46,011 bases of DNA, from NCBI RefSeq assembly GCF_002368075.1, contig NZ_AP018314.1:110535-156545 (forward strand), written 5' to 3'. Each line of letters begins with the position of its first letter. Within the stretch, counting starts at the first letter, position 1. Under the pieces are notes generated by a model that worked only from the letters and a program-made list of their open reading frames with translations, was not told the DNA's origin and did no database searches. The position numbers were made by a program, and so were the translations under genes. Shown here in pieces: positions 37,687 through 46,011 of the stretch. The stretch comes from Sphaerospermopsis kisseleviana NIES-73 (lineage in GTDB: Bacteria; Cyanobacteriota; Cyanobacteriia; Cyanobacteriales; Nostocaceae).

Positions 37687-37785
37687 ATATAAATTAGATA
37701 TAAATTAGGTATAAATTAGGTATAACCTAAATATACATTAGGTATAAATTAGATTTTTGATAGATTTTTGATAGATTTTTGAAGA
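37687..37785. repeat. Nine-unit 11-nt direct-repeat array (operator- or iteron-like)
   Basis: Nine consecutive 11-nt units in exact register: six of the (a/g)tataaattag type (two degenerate) then three of the atttttgatag type. The array ends 44 nt before the start of the NYN-LOTUS gene. Eleven nucleotides is about one helical turn, so each unit presents the same face. The rest of the gap 37456-37686 has a gcgatcgc site and nothing else clear. Confidence 0.75.
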
Positions 37786-37829
37786 ATTACGCATTTTCCT
37801 CAAGGATGCTTTACTATATTGTATAAGTT

Positions 37830-39527
37830 ATGTCAAATCATGAGCGATCGCTTACTACCTCTGATTCTGCTTTATTAAATCAAATAGTCTCTCAGGTCTG
37901 CCAAACCATCATTACTATTCAACAACAGCAGCCAGAATTATTAATGGAAAAGTACAGAAAAGTCCAATGGCAAAAAACAGCTAATCAATCTGCTTTGAGT
38001 GCTAAATTTACAGAATTACTCAGTCAAACTCGCAGTAGGGAAGAACTAATAAATAAGCTACAACTATATTTAAAAGCTTTCCTAGTTCCCGCAGCTTTAA
38101 ATGTACCAATTATATCAGAATTAATTGCTGAAATTAGAAATCACAATCCTGTTATATCTGATTTAAATAGCTGTTTAAATTCTACATTGTTTCCTGCTTT
38201 AGTACCAGTAGGAATAGGGGTTTTACTTTTAGATGCGGAAAATTTACAACTTAATATCAATACAGAAAAATTTTTAGGAACTATTTGTCAATGTCCGATT
38301 CAAGTGAAAATTGCCTTTGCTAATTGGAGTAATCGGGGTAAACTAGATGTAGAATTACATGAACGTGGCTATGATTTGATTCATGTTCCTGCTGGTAGGG
38401 ATAATGCAGATGGAAAAATGATTGCTTTTGGTTCTTCTATTCATGAACTTTATCCCAAAGCTAAAGAAGTTTTCGTTTGTTCATCTGATAAGGTAATGAC
38501 AAATTTATGTAACAATTTACAGCAACATGGGTTAACAGTATATCAAGTCAGTCAGCAGGGGGAAAATATCAATATCTTCAATAATGCCACAGGTAAAACT
38601 ATTATCCATAGCATTAAACCCTTACCAGAAATACCATCTATTGATCAATTTGTTCTGCAAGTTAAACATTTAATTAAAGAAGAACAAAAGCAAACAGCTA
38701 ATTATTGGATTAAACTGTCTCAAATTTCTAAATTATATAAAACGAAATATCAAGTAAATATTAGTAATGTCATTGCTAAATATTTACCAGGTAAACGAGC
38801 GAGAGATATTTTTATTAGCTATCCAGCAGATTTTGTAATTCATCAAGTTGATGATGTAGGAGAATTATACATCACGCTTTTTGAACAACAACATTTTTTC
38901 CAGAAAGAAGATATTAATCCAGCAGAAAATAATAAAAACTCTCAGGTTAAAAATAACTCATTAGTGAATAGTTTAACCACCAAATTAGATTTAGAAAAGG
39001 CCATAAAAAATATTTTGTCAGAGTTAAGCAAAGAATCTAAAAATGAAAGTTTTGATATTAGTATTTTAGCCAGTAAATTTAAGCAAAAATATGGTAAACC
39101 GATTACTGAACAAATGAAAGAGTTACAAATAGGTGGTACATTTGCCAAGTTTTTACAATCTTGTAGTGATTTTCAAGTTCAACTCAAAGATAATAAATGG
39201 CAAATAAGTAAACTTGATTCTCCCAGCCCTGTATCTGTGTTATCATCTGTTTCATCAACTAAGATCAATTCTGCTGCTGACTTAGAAAAAGCACTAAAAA
39301 TGATTCTTACAGAGTTAACGAAAACAGCAAACAACAACTATGTTGATATTGGGATTTTAGGAATTAAATTTCATCAACAATATGGTAAACCTATTACTAA
39401 GCAAATGAAAGAGTTACAGATTAATGGTAGTTTTATCAAATTTTTACAGTCTTGTAGTTCTTTCCAGATCCAGCAGAAAGGAAATAAATTTAAAATAGTA
39501 CCATCTGTCACCATGACATCAGGATAA
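37830..39527 (+). CDS. NYN-domain ribonuclease-like protein with LOTUS/OST-HTH-like repeats
   Basis: A 565-aa protein. The NYN (PIN-like) domain at about residues 126-275 shows GVLLLDAENLQLN, the conserved acidic VPAGRDNADGKMIAFG and FVCSSDKVMTNLCNNLQQHG, giving the acidic residues expected for a metal-dependent RNase. Three winged-helix OST-HTH/LOTUS-like units follow: about 280-350 (WIKLSQISKLYKTKYQVNISN...), and two obvious duplicates at about 388-450 and 485-550 sharing KFxQxYGKPIT(E/K)QMKELQI(G/N)G(T/S)F and KFLQSCS. The N-terminal ~125 residues are helical. NYN-LOTUS fusions are known in bacteria and in animal RNA regulators such as MARF1. It is preceded by the 11-nt repeat array. RNA is the likeliest target. 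Confidence 0.82.
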   Translation: MSNHERSLTTSDSALLNQIVSQVCQTIITIQQQQPELLMEKYRKVQWQKTANQSALSAKFTELLSQTRSREELINKLQLYLKAFLVPAALNVPIISELIAEIRNHNPVISDLNSCLNSTLFPALVPVGIGVLLLDAENLQLNINTEKFLGTICQCPIQVKIAFANWSNRGKLDVELHERGYDLIHVPAGRDNADGKMIAFGSSIHELYPKAKEVFVCSSDKVMTNLCNNLQQHGLTVYQVSQQGENINIFNNATGKTIIHSIKPLPEIPSIDQFVLQVKHLIKEEQKQTANYWIKLSQISKLYKTKYQVNISNVIAKYLPGKRARDIFISYPADFVIHQVDDVGELYITLFEQQHFFQKEDINPAENNKNSQVKNNSLVNSLTTKLDLEKAIKNILSELSKESKNESFDISILASKFKQKYGKPITEQMKELQIGGTFAKFLQSCSDFQVQLKDNKWQISKLDSPSPVSVLSSVSSTKINSAADLEKALKMILTELTKTANNNYVDIGILGIKFHQQYGKPITKQMKELQINGSFIKFLQSCSSFQIQQKGNKFKIVPSVTMTSG

Positions 39528-39642
39528 GTATATTATACCTCTCAGAAAAAAATGTAGGGACAATTCATGAATTTTCCATACCAAGGTTTTCAAATTACGC
39601 ATATTTAATTTTCGGAGATATCTAATAAGTTTTTGAATACTA

Positions 39643-39781
39643 CTAGAACGTCGATTCAGTAATGCTAGGTAATCTGTTTTTACCTTGTAGGGGCGAAGCA
39701 TTCGGACAGAATATCAATGGTTTCAGTGATAGGTTATCACCCGAATGCTTCGCCCTTACGATTAATGAATCGGTGTTCTAG
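39643..39781. mobile_element. MITE-like element A, complete inverted copy
   Basis: 139 bp with both ends intact: ctagaacgtcgattcagtaat at the left and attaatgaatcggtgttctag at the right. The interior carries the two gcgaagcattcgg arms seen in the copies at 24548 and 24904. This copy shows what the right end of those copies has lost. Confidence 0.8.
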
Positions 39782-39869
39782 AGGGTTTAGGCTTTTGTAA
39801 GGATGTATGCTAAAATAAAGCCAAGTTTAGTTGCTTTTTTCACAAATACTATTTATGGAGATTGAAAAA

Positions 39870-40172
39870 ATGCTAAACAATCAATCTATTACCGAAATGA
39901 CTTTACAAGATTTAGAATCATTGATTGATAGAATTGTTGATCAAAAAATTAATCAGATTAATGTTGCTAAAAACAACATGGAGAAAAATATTGTCGCATC
40001 ATTGACAACTGATGCTGCTATAAGTGTCGGTGAAGAAATTTTAAAAGATTTTCATCCATTAGTTCAATCTGATGGTATTTTTAAAGACGATCCTTTCTTT
40101 GATGATTTTGTTGAAGAAATGGCTAAAAATCGCCGTGAATTAGATGGAGAAATAGGTGAAAATGACGAATAA
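39870..40172 (+). CDS. Antitoxin-like small acidic protein
   Basis: A 100-aa protein starting MLNNQSITEMTLQDLESLIDRIVDQKIN, a pattern seen in cyanobacterial antitoxin-like proteins that precede PIN-domain toxins. ATG 39870 is chosen because ggag lies 9 nt upstream; an earlier ATG (39855) lacks one. The C-terminus is acidic (DDPFFDDFVEEMAKNRRELDGEIGENDE). The product probably masks a toxin, but only a toxin-start fragment follows. Unrecognised otherwise. Confidence 0.55.
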   Translation: MLNNQSITEMTLQDLESLIDRIVDQKINQINVAKNNMEKNIVASLTTDAAISVGEEILKDFHPLVQSDGIFKDDPFFDDFVEEMAKNRRELDGEIGENDE

Positions 40173-40248
40173 AACTGATATTCTTGATTTTGAAAATCAA
40201 ATGTCCACTAAACTAATCTCAAGTATAAAGGTGAAATTATGCAACTAG
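40162..40248 (+). pseudogene. Possible truncated toxin frame after antitoxin
   Basis: A 28-codon frame overlapping the preceding gene by 11 nt (ATG in gaaaATGACG), starting MTNKTDILDFENQ. The overlap and the MTNKTDIL start resemble a coupled PIN toxin, but the frame ends almost at once inside the next gene. It may equally be chance. Confidence 0.3.
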
Positions 40249-40541
40249 AAGATTATTTTGAATTTTTAGACCCAGATGATATCCGTATTAAGGGGCATAG
40301 AATCGGTATTGATGATGTGATTGATTATTACTTGCAAGGGTTTACACCTGAACAAATTCTGGAAGAGTTGCCGTCACTGAATTTAGAAAAAATTCATGCT
40401 ACTATTACATACTATCTCCATAATCGTGCGGAAATAGATGCTTATATGTTGCGTTTGGCTAGGTGGAGAGAACAGCGTTATCAAGAAGCGGCTGCTAATC
40501 CTTCCCCGATGATACAGCTTTTGAGAGCAATCAAGGCTTAA
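40239..40541 (+). CDS. DUF433 family protein (antitoxin-like)
   Basis: A 100-aa DUF433 protein: FEFLDPDDIRIKGHRIGIDDVIDYYLQGFTPEQILEELPSLNLEKIHATITYYLHNRAEIDAYM covers the complete HTH-like domain. It normally precedes a DUF5615 PIN-like toxin; no such gene follows here. A usable ribosome site (aaggtg) precedes the ATG. It may be a solitary antitoxin or regulator. Confidence 0.82.
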   Translation: MQLEDYFEFLDPDDIRIKGHRIGIDDVIDYYLQGFTPEQILEELPSLNLEKIHATITYYLHNRAEIDAYMLRLARWREQRYQEAAANPSPMIQLLRAIKA

Positions 40542-40793
40542 AGTCATGATGAAACGATTGTAACTGAGTCAATCTTAGCAATTCCTGGTAAGATGATAAC
40601 GATTAGATTAATTTTTGTAACACAATATACTGGTTTTCAGGAAATATTGGTATTATACCGTAATAAAATTAATTTATTCAGCTTTCCATAGGTTTTATAG
40701 CTTAAAAATGTACTTATAATTTTAAACAATATATTTTTAACATAACATTAAATATAAATCCAAGCAAACTAACAACAGGACTAAGTATTAAAA

Positions 40794-42446
40794 ATGGCTA
40801 AAATGTTTCCTCCAGACGGTCCATGTAATCCTGATTTATATGGAGAAAAGATAGTATATGGTCTACTTTCTCAACTTGACGATAACTTTTATATTTTCCA
40901 AGATAGATATTGGGTTTTCAAAAACAAATATAAATGTAGAACAGAGACCGAAACAGATTTTTTATTAGTTCATCCCCAGAAGGGTCTTTTAATTCTTGAA
41001 GTTAAGGGAGGAACTAGATTTTCCTATGATGGCGAAAATGATAAATGGAAATCTGGTGATGATATTTCGTATAAGAATCCATATACAAAACAATTAGCTA
41101 ATTCTAAAAAGTTACCTTTATTTTTAAAAGAAAAAATACCTAGCTTAAAAAATAAATGGTTTAATTGTGGATATGCAATTTGTTTTCCTCATATTGATAT
41201 ATTAGAAGGTAACTTAGCTCCCTTTATGGAGAAAGAAGTGACATTATTTAGATATGATCTAAATAATTTAAGTATGAAAATTAATGAAATATATAAATAT
41301 CATAGCCTTCCTTCTCATAAACCTCTTGGAAAGAGAGTAGTAGAATCAATCAAAGATTTAATTAGTCCTCAAATTGAGTTCAAAAAATCTCTTAGTGCAG
41401 AATTAGAAGATGAGCAAGAAAAAATTATTCGTCTTACTAAGGAACAGCAAAAAATTTTAGATGGTTTTTATTATAAAGCTAATCAACCTATTCTGATTGA
41501 AGGACCTGCTGGAACTGGAAAAACACAACTTGCAATATCTCAAGCAATATCGGATATCAAAGCAGATACATTTGTTCTATTTATTACAAGTTCCCAAGAA
41601 TTAAAAAATTATATTAGTTATGAGATTTCTCTGCATATAAATATAAATACAAGTAATAAATATTTACAAATCTTAACTATTCAGGAAATGAATTTATTTC
41701 CAAATATTTTAGATGGTAAAATTAATGAGGAATATGCAGAAATTAGAATTATTATTGATGAAGCACAACAATTGGAAGTAAAATTTTTAAGAGAAATAGC
41801 TGAATATACACAAGATATATCAATCATTTCCATACTAATGTTTAAAGATGATTCTCAAAAAACTAAGGAAAATGAGATACAACAAATATTTAGACCATTT
41901 CAGTACACTTTACAACAAATCATAAGAAATACAGCTGAGATTTTTGATTCTTACAAAGAATACATCAGTCCAAGTTATAAGAAAATTCAAAGACCACGAA
42001 GACATTTCAAGGAAGTTATTACAGAATATTATACTAATGATGAAGAAATGATTAATATTGTTGTACAATTAATTTTGAGGATGATAACTGTAGATAAAGT
42101 TATACCTAAGAACATAACAATACTATTTTCTAATATACCAAATGATGAGATTTTAGAAGCAACTAATTTATTACTACAGAAAGAACAGCTTGTTTTGAAA
42201 AAATTTGATTTATCCAGTAATGATAATACTAATAAAGCCAAATTAATTACCTGGTCAACTCGGCATGATTTTCAAGGGCTTGAAAATCATATAATTGTAT
42301 TAGTTGAATTAGAACCTGCAACTTCTGAAACTATTGTTGTAAGGAGATTAAGATATATCGGTAGATCAAGGGCTTGTAGTATATTATATCTCTTACTAAG
42401 AAAAGATGTAGATTCAAATATCGAAAATATTGCTGATATATTTTAG
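40794..42446 (+). CDS. NERD-domain DNA/RNA helicase-like ATPase
   Basis: A 550-aa protein. The N-terminal NERD (nuclease-related) domain, about residues 15-120, has GEKIVYGLLSQL, TETDFLLVHPQKGLLILEVKGG (the D...E-x-K triad) and a following GDDISYKNPYTKQ. A superfamily-1-like ATPase follows: Walker A GPAGTGKTQLA (about 237), Walker B IIIDEAQQLE (about 320), STRHDFQGLENHIIVLVE and RLRYIGRSRA (arginine-finger motif). It is probably a nuclease-helicase on foreign nucleic acid. Its stop overlaps the stop of the convergent reverse transcriptase gene by 4 nt (42443-42446). No other partner is visible. Confidence 0.82.
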   Translation: MAKMFPPDGPCNPDLYGEKIVYGLLSQLDDNFYIFQDRYWVFKNKYKCRTETETDFLLVHPQKGLLILEVKGGTRFSYDGENDKWKSGDDISYKNPYTKQLANSKKLPLFLKEKIPSLKNKWFNCGYAICFPHIDILEGNLAPFMEKEVTLFRYDLNNLSMKINEIYKYHSLPSHKPLGKRVVESIKDLISPQIEFKKSLSAELEDEQEKIIRLTKEQQKILDGFYYKANQPILIEGPAGTGKTQLAISQAISDIKADTFVLFITSSQELKNYISYEISLHININTSNKYLQILTIQEMNLFPNILDGKINEEYAEIRIIIDEAQQLEVKFLREIAEYTQDISIISILMFKDDSQKTKENEIQQIFRPFQYTLQQIIRNTAEIFDSYKEYISPSYKKIQRPRRHFKEVITEYYTNDEEMINIVVQLILRMITVDKVIPKNITILFSNIPNDEILEATNLLLQKEQLVLKKFDLSSNDNTNKAKLITWSTRHDFQGLENHIIVLVELEPATSETIVVRRLRYIGRSRACSILYLLLRKDVDSNIENIADIF

Positions 42447-44140
42447 TTATAATCTAAAATATCTACCCCTATTTTATCTTGACTATTAGACAATTCTGTA
42501 AAATCAAAATAATCAAAAAAGTTGAAGCTATTTTTTTGTTCAAGTATTGATGATAAAATTCTTGAAATATTATGCGAAATGGGTCTAGATATATAATTAT
42601 TGATGTTATTTCTAAATAAATCCTCATCAAAATACTTACCATTATCTCTGTGAGATAATATCCATATCGCATATAAAGCGTTAAGATTCAAGTCTATTGA
42701 TTTAGTAGATAGGAAACTTTGAAATATAATAATCAATTTTTCACAAAGTTTTTGATTATTCTTCACCATCATTAGTATATAAGGAGGATCTTTTTTTCTA
42801 GGTTTAACTAAATTATGAATTAATCTTGTCCTAGCATAATGTATAATATTTGGGTTTTTAAAAACCTCATTCATTGCTTTATAACCTGCAATAATAACAT
42901 CACTGGTATATCCAAAATTTATAATTTTTACAATACTCCAAGTATTTTTTCTAATTGTTTTAGGATATTCTTGAATTATTTCTGGAATTTTTGATATTAA
43001 ATTTATAACTAAATCTTCATCATATTCGTCAAAATTACTTAAATCGAATAAGTAGGATGTTACTGTATAACTATCTTCTTGATTTAAAGTAGAATTTAAA
43101 TTAATTTTTTTAAAATCTTCCGATCTTTGCTCAAAATTGATATTATTTAAATCATTTTTCACACTTAATATCTCTTCATTTAAGTGATCAGGTAACGAAA
43201 TTTCATGATCTTTTCTAAATAGCTCTTCTACAGATTTAGGATTTTGAATAATTTCTGTTTTAGTAGAGTTTAAATTTAAGCCTATTCTATGCAATTCTTC
43301 CTGAAGAATATTAACGGCTCTAATTGCCTCTTGTTTTGTATTTGTAACTATTTTAATATCATCAACATATCTGGCATAATTAAAGTTATGAGAAATCATT
43401 AATTCATCTAATTGACTAAGTAATATATTGGCGAGATATCCTTCTGTGCTATTACCAATTAATAAACCTTGTTGTTTTTTCTCTGATTTTAGTGAACTAT
43501 CCACTACAGAATAGAACTCAACTTCTGGTCGTAAAATTTGACGCAACAAAGGTTCATATTTTTGGGGTAGTATATTACCTACTAAATTAAAAATTGAATT
43601 AACTAAGTAATCATGAGATATTGCATCGTAAAATGATGTTATATCAGCTTTTAAAACATAAGAATCTTTTTCCTCTTTATTATATTTTATAATTAAATCC
43701 TCAGCCCATTCTATAAATTGTTTGTGTTGAGGATAATATTCCCGAAATAAATATATAAATCCACTTTTAGACCGTTGGGTTCTATTAGCAAAACTTGTTT
43801 TAATAAAGGAGTTTTCAACTGCTAGTGCAAGGGTATTTACAAGATGATATCTAACTGCTAATTCTTTAAATGGAATATATATACATCTTCTCAAGAAAAA
43901 GTCATTCTTGGGATAAGAATAAGCAAATGATCTATCTTGTATATAAGGTTGTGATAGTGAGTAAATATTATGGATATATTCAACTAATTGATTAATTTTA
44001 GTATCATTTTTGCAGTTAATATGTAATTCAAAAAAGTTACAAACATGATCATCATTTAATCTGCTATAAATAGAATAATAAATAGAGTTTCTTATTAATT
44101 TTAAATCAGTCAGATAATCTTCTAAATTAAATTTAATCAT
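42443..44140 (-). CDS. Stand-alone reverse transcriptase (Abi/UG-like, possible DRT)
   Basis: A 565-aa protein with RT motifs in order: LKADITSFYDAISH (first catalytic Asp, about residue 165), QGLLIGNSTEGYLANILLSQLD (about 223-245) and ARYVDDIKIV (YVDD, about 257-260), followed by IGLNLNSTKTEI. The C-terminal ~240 residues are a helical, HEAT-like extension (LISKIPEIIQEYPKTIRKNTWSIV, ..., LNALYAIWILSHRD) as found in AbiK/AbiP2- and UG-type RTs. It lacks the group II intron maturase (X) and endonuclease domains and no intron RNA or retron ncRNA is seen beside it. It could prime itself and act in abortive infection; that is inference. AT content is higher than neighbouring pgk, suggesting transfer. 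Confidence 0.82.
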   Translation of the reverse strand: MIKFNLEDYLTDLKLIRNSIYYSIYSRLNDDHVCNFFELHINCKNDTKINQLVEYIHNIYSLSQPYIQDRSFAYSYPKNDFFLRRCIYIPFKELAVRYHLVNTLALAVENSFIKTSFANRTQRSKSGFIYLFREYYPQHKQFIEWAEDLIIKYNKEEKDSYVLKADITSFYDAISHDYLVNSIFNLVGNILPQKYEPLLRQILRPEVEFYSVVDSSLKSEKKQQGLLIGNSTEGYLANILLSQLDELMISHNFNYARYVDDIKIVTNTKQEAIRAVNILQEELHRIGLNLNSTKTEIIQNPKSVEELFRKDHEISLPDHLNEEILSVKNDLNNINFEQRSEDFKKINLNSTLNQEDSYTVTSYLFDLSNFDEYDEDLVINLISKIPEIIQEYPKTIRKNTWSIVKIINFGYTSDVIIAGYKAMNEVFKNPNIIHYARTRLIHNLVKPRKKDPPYILMMVKNNQKLCEKLIIIFQSFLSTKSIDLNLNALYAIWILSHRDNGKYFDEDLFRNNINNYISRPISHNISRILSSILEQKNSFNFFDYFDFTELSNSQDKIGVDILDYN

Positions 44141-44204
44141 AATTAAACATCAAATTAATTTTTCAACCTATACAAATTATAATTTTTTTCTATTTTTCGT
44201 AAAT

Positions 44205-44234
44205 GAAGGACAAAGCCTAAAAACTTCATCCTTC
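44205..44234 (-). terminator. Hairpin after pgk, weak terminator candidate
   Basis: GAAGGATGAAG pairs with CTTTGTCCTTC (11 bp including two G-U) around an 8-nt loop in the gap between pgk and the downstream RT gene. No clear U-tract follows, so termination is uncertain and read-through into the RT gene is possible. Confidence 0.35.
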
Positions 44235-44246
44235 ACCCCTATTTAA

Positions 44247-45449
44247 TTACGCTTCATCCAAAGCTGCAATACCAGGTAAAACCTTACCTTCCAACAACTC
44301 CAAACTAGCACCACCACCAGTAGAAATGTGGCTCATTTGATCAGCCAAACCAACCTTTTCCACAGCCGCTACAGAGTCACCACCACCGATAATGGTAGTT
44401 GTGCCGGTTTTGCCGATTTCTGCTAAAGTATGAGCGATCGCCTCAGTACCCACAGCAAATTGATCAAACTCAAACACACCCATAGGACCATTCCAGATTA
44501 CAGTCTTACAATCAGCCAAAGCATCTTGGAAAACCTTCACAGAGTCAGGACCAATATCCAAACCCATACCATCAGCAGGGATATTTTCAATGCTCACAGT
44601 AGTAGCATTAGCATCAGGCGCAAACTTATCAGCCGCTACAATGTCAGTAGGCAACAAGAAAGTAACACCACGTTCCTTAGCCTTAGCTTCCAAAGACTTC
44701 GCCAACTCTAACTTATCTTCTTCCACCAAGGACTTACCAACACTTAAACCACGGGCTTTGTAGAATGTGAAAATCATTCCCCCACCGATGATCAACTTAT
44801 CGCACTTTTCCAACAAAGTTTCAATCACACCAATTTTGCTGGAAACCTTAGAACCACCGATAATAGCAGCCAAAGGACGTTGAGGAACTTCAATTGCACT
44901 TTGTAAATATTGCAACTCCTTCTCCACCAAATAACCAGCTACGGAAGGGCTTAAATACTTAGTTACACCTTCAGTAGAAGCATGGGCGCGGTGTGCAGTA
45001 CCAAAAGCATCATTGACATAAAAATCAGCGTTTGCTGCTAATTTTTGAGCAAACTCAGGATCATTCTTTTCTTCTTCTTTGTAAAAGCGGACGTTTTCTA
45101 ATAACAGCACTTGGCCATTTTCCAAAGCTGCAACCTTAGCAGCTACATCATCACCGATGCAGTCATCAGTTTTGACCACTTCTTGTCCCAACAACTCAGA
45201 AAGACGTTTAGCGACGGGAGTTAAACGCAATTTATCATCTACACCCTTGGGACGACCGAAATGGCTTGTTAAAATGACCTTAGCACCCTTTTGGGTCAAA
45301 TCTTGGATAGTTGGTAGCGCTGCCCGAATCCGAGTATCATCGGTAATGTTGCCTTGATCATCAACAGGCACGTTAAAATCAACCCGTACCAAAGCACGTT
45401 TTCCAGAAATATCAGCAGCAGATAAACTTGCTAAACTTTTTTTCGACAC
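44247..45449 (-). CDS. pgk: Phosphoglycerate kinase
   Basis: A 400-aa enzyme of glycolysis and the Calvin cycle that transfers phosphate between 1,3-bisphosphoglycerate and ADP. Visible are [88 protein letters not shown] and the nucleotide-site [11 protein letters not shown]. The start is chosen as GTG 45449 (giving MSKKSLASL): an aggag lies 9 nt upstream, whereas a TTG two codons earlier would be only 3 nt from it. Housekeeping gene bordering the accessory block. Confidence 0.96.
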   Translation of the reverse strand: MSKKSLASLSAADISGKRALVRVDFNVPVDDQGNITDDTRIRAALPTIQDLTQKGAKVILTSHFGRPKGVDDKLRLTPVAKRLSELLGQEVVKTDDCIGDDVAAKVAALENGQVLLLENVRFYKEEEKNDPEFAQKLAANADFYVNDAFGTAHRAHASTEGVTKYLSPSVAGYLVEKELQYLQSAIEVPQRPLAAIIGGSKVSSKIGVIETLLEKCDKLIIGGGMIFTFYKARGLSVGKSLVEEDKLELAKSLEAKAKERGVTFLLPTDIVAADKFAPDANATTVSIENIPADGMGLDIGPDSVKVFQDALADCKTVIWNGPMGVFEFDQFAVGTEAIAHTLAEIGKTGTTTIIGGGDSVAAVEKVGLADQMSHISTGGGASLELLEGKVLPGIAALDEA

Positions 45450-45538
45450 AGCCAAATTCTCCTGATTATCTTTTTGTTATTGTTTGGAAAGTATCACCAT
45501 CCAGATTTTACCGGAGTAAGGGGTGTGAAGATTAATTT

Positions 45539-45946
45539 ATGTTTAAAACAGTTCTATTTCCCATTGACCAAAGTCGTGAAGCGCGAGAAGCCGCTGACGT
45601 AGTTACCAACATCGTGCAGAAATACAACAGTCGTTTGGTATTGCTGTCAGTAGTGGAAGAACCCTCCCCAAATGGAGATGCTGGCAATATCATGGGTTCT
45701 CCAGAGGTAGTTGCTAAACTCCTAGAAAATGCCCAAACCTTATTTTCTCAGCAAGGTATTACGGCTGAAGTATTAGAAAGACAGGGTAAACCCGCTTTTA
45801 CTATCTGTGATGTGGCTGACGAGATAGGAGCAGATTTAATTATTATGGGTTTTCGCGGACTGGGTTTAACTGATGAAGGCGCAAATGATAGTGTCACAAC
45901 CAGGGTGATCAATCTTTCACCTTGTCCTGTTTTGATTGTGCCTTAG
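45539..45946 (+). CDS. Universal stress protein (UspA family)
   Basis: A 135-aa single Usp domain: FKTVLFPIDQSREAREAADVV at the start, DLIIMGFRGLGLTDEGANDSVTTRVINLSPCPVLIVP at the end. The ATP-binding-type glycine loop is present as GFRGLGLTDEGANDS, so nucleotide binding is possible though the spacing should be checked. Divergent from pgk (about 90 nt between starts), so a shared promoter region is likely. General stress tolerance role by family. Confidence 0.88.
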   Translation: MFKTVLFPIDQSREAREAADVVTNIVQKYNSRLVLLSVVEEPSPNGDAGNIMGSPEVVAKLLENAQTLFSQQGITAEVLERQGKPAFTICDVADEIGADLIIMGFRGLGLTDEGANDSVTTRVINLSPCPVLIVP

Positions 45947-45958
45947 ATCAGGGAACAG

Positions 45959-45999
45959 GTAATGGGTAATGGGTAATGGGTAATGGGTAATGGGTAATA
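45959..45999. repeat. STRR array, gggtaat heptamer
   Basis: About six heptamers after the universal stress gene at the window edge. Confidence 0.95.
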
Positions 46000-46011
46000 T
46001 TATTCCCAGTC

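Noticed and set aside
42443-44140. Group II intron, retron or DGR reverse transcriptase
   Set aside because: No maturase/endonuclease domains, no intron domain V, no retron-like ncRNA and no template/variable repeat pair were seen; the four-helix protein at 13937 is 28 kb away and not evidence of a DGR.

Overview
The window looks like chromosomal DNA of a filamentous, probably heterocyst-forming cyanobacterium (Nostocales; Anabaena/Dolichospermum/Nostoc-like). The grounds are: AT-rich sequence with HIP1 octamers (gcgatcgc) even inside genes; many heptanucleotide short tandem repeats (STRRs); an adjacent Flv3-Flv1 flavodiiron pair; a tmRNA with a cyanobacterial-type tag; and cyanobacterial families such as DUF2555. 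No tRNA, rRNA, CRISPR array or intact transposase gene was seen.

Layout. (1) 55-1650: secreted subtilisin-like peptidase. (2) 1944-18282: a minus-strand defence island. Transcription order is an SNF2/DrmD-like helicase, a DUF2887 nuclease-like protein, a four-helix-bundle protein, a PglX/DrmMI-like adenine methyltransferase, then (after a repeat array holding a broken plus-strand VapBC module) an MNT-HEPN toxin-antitoxin pair and a 1841-aa helicase-DUF1998-nuclease fusion. The three large proteins resemble a compacted class-1 DISARM, and all three carry in-frame insertions of STRR DNA. (3) 18283-20482: repeats, a decayed and an intact Uma2-family gene, and a small membrane protein. (4) 20511-24277: flv3-flv1, with an STRR-only spacer. 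(5) 24278-25698: nested MITE-like repeats and ssrA (tmRNA). (6) 25726-30438: coaBC and a DUF2555 gene, separated by a tightly coupled DUF262 / AAA-ATPase / unknown operon that looks like an inserted conflict system. (7) 30598-37455: ordinary metabolic and hypothetical genes (esterase, M48 peptidase, HyuB, pentapeptide protein, DUF1838, VOC) between STRRs and MITEs. (8) 37687-44140: a second accessory block with an 11-nt direct-repeat array ahead of a NYN-LOTUS ribonuclease-like protein, antitoxin-like genes (one DUF433), a NERD-domain helicase and a convergent stand-alone reverse transcriptase. (9) 44247-45946: pgk and a universal stress protein.

How the genes may work together. The methyltransferase, the SNF2 helicase and the helicase-nuclease fusion have the parts list of a modification-dependent anti-phage system. 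The DUF262/ATPase/unknown operon and the RT/NERD-helicase pair are two more candidate defence systems. Around them lie toxin-antitoxin genes, some intact and some broken, and repeat elements, the usual texture of a defence island. All functions here are inferred from motifs read by eye; no database search was run.
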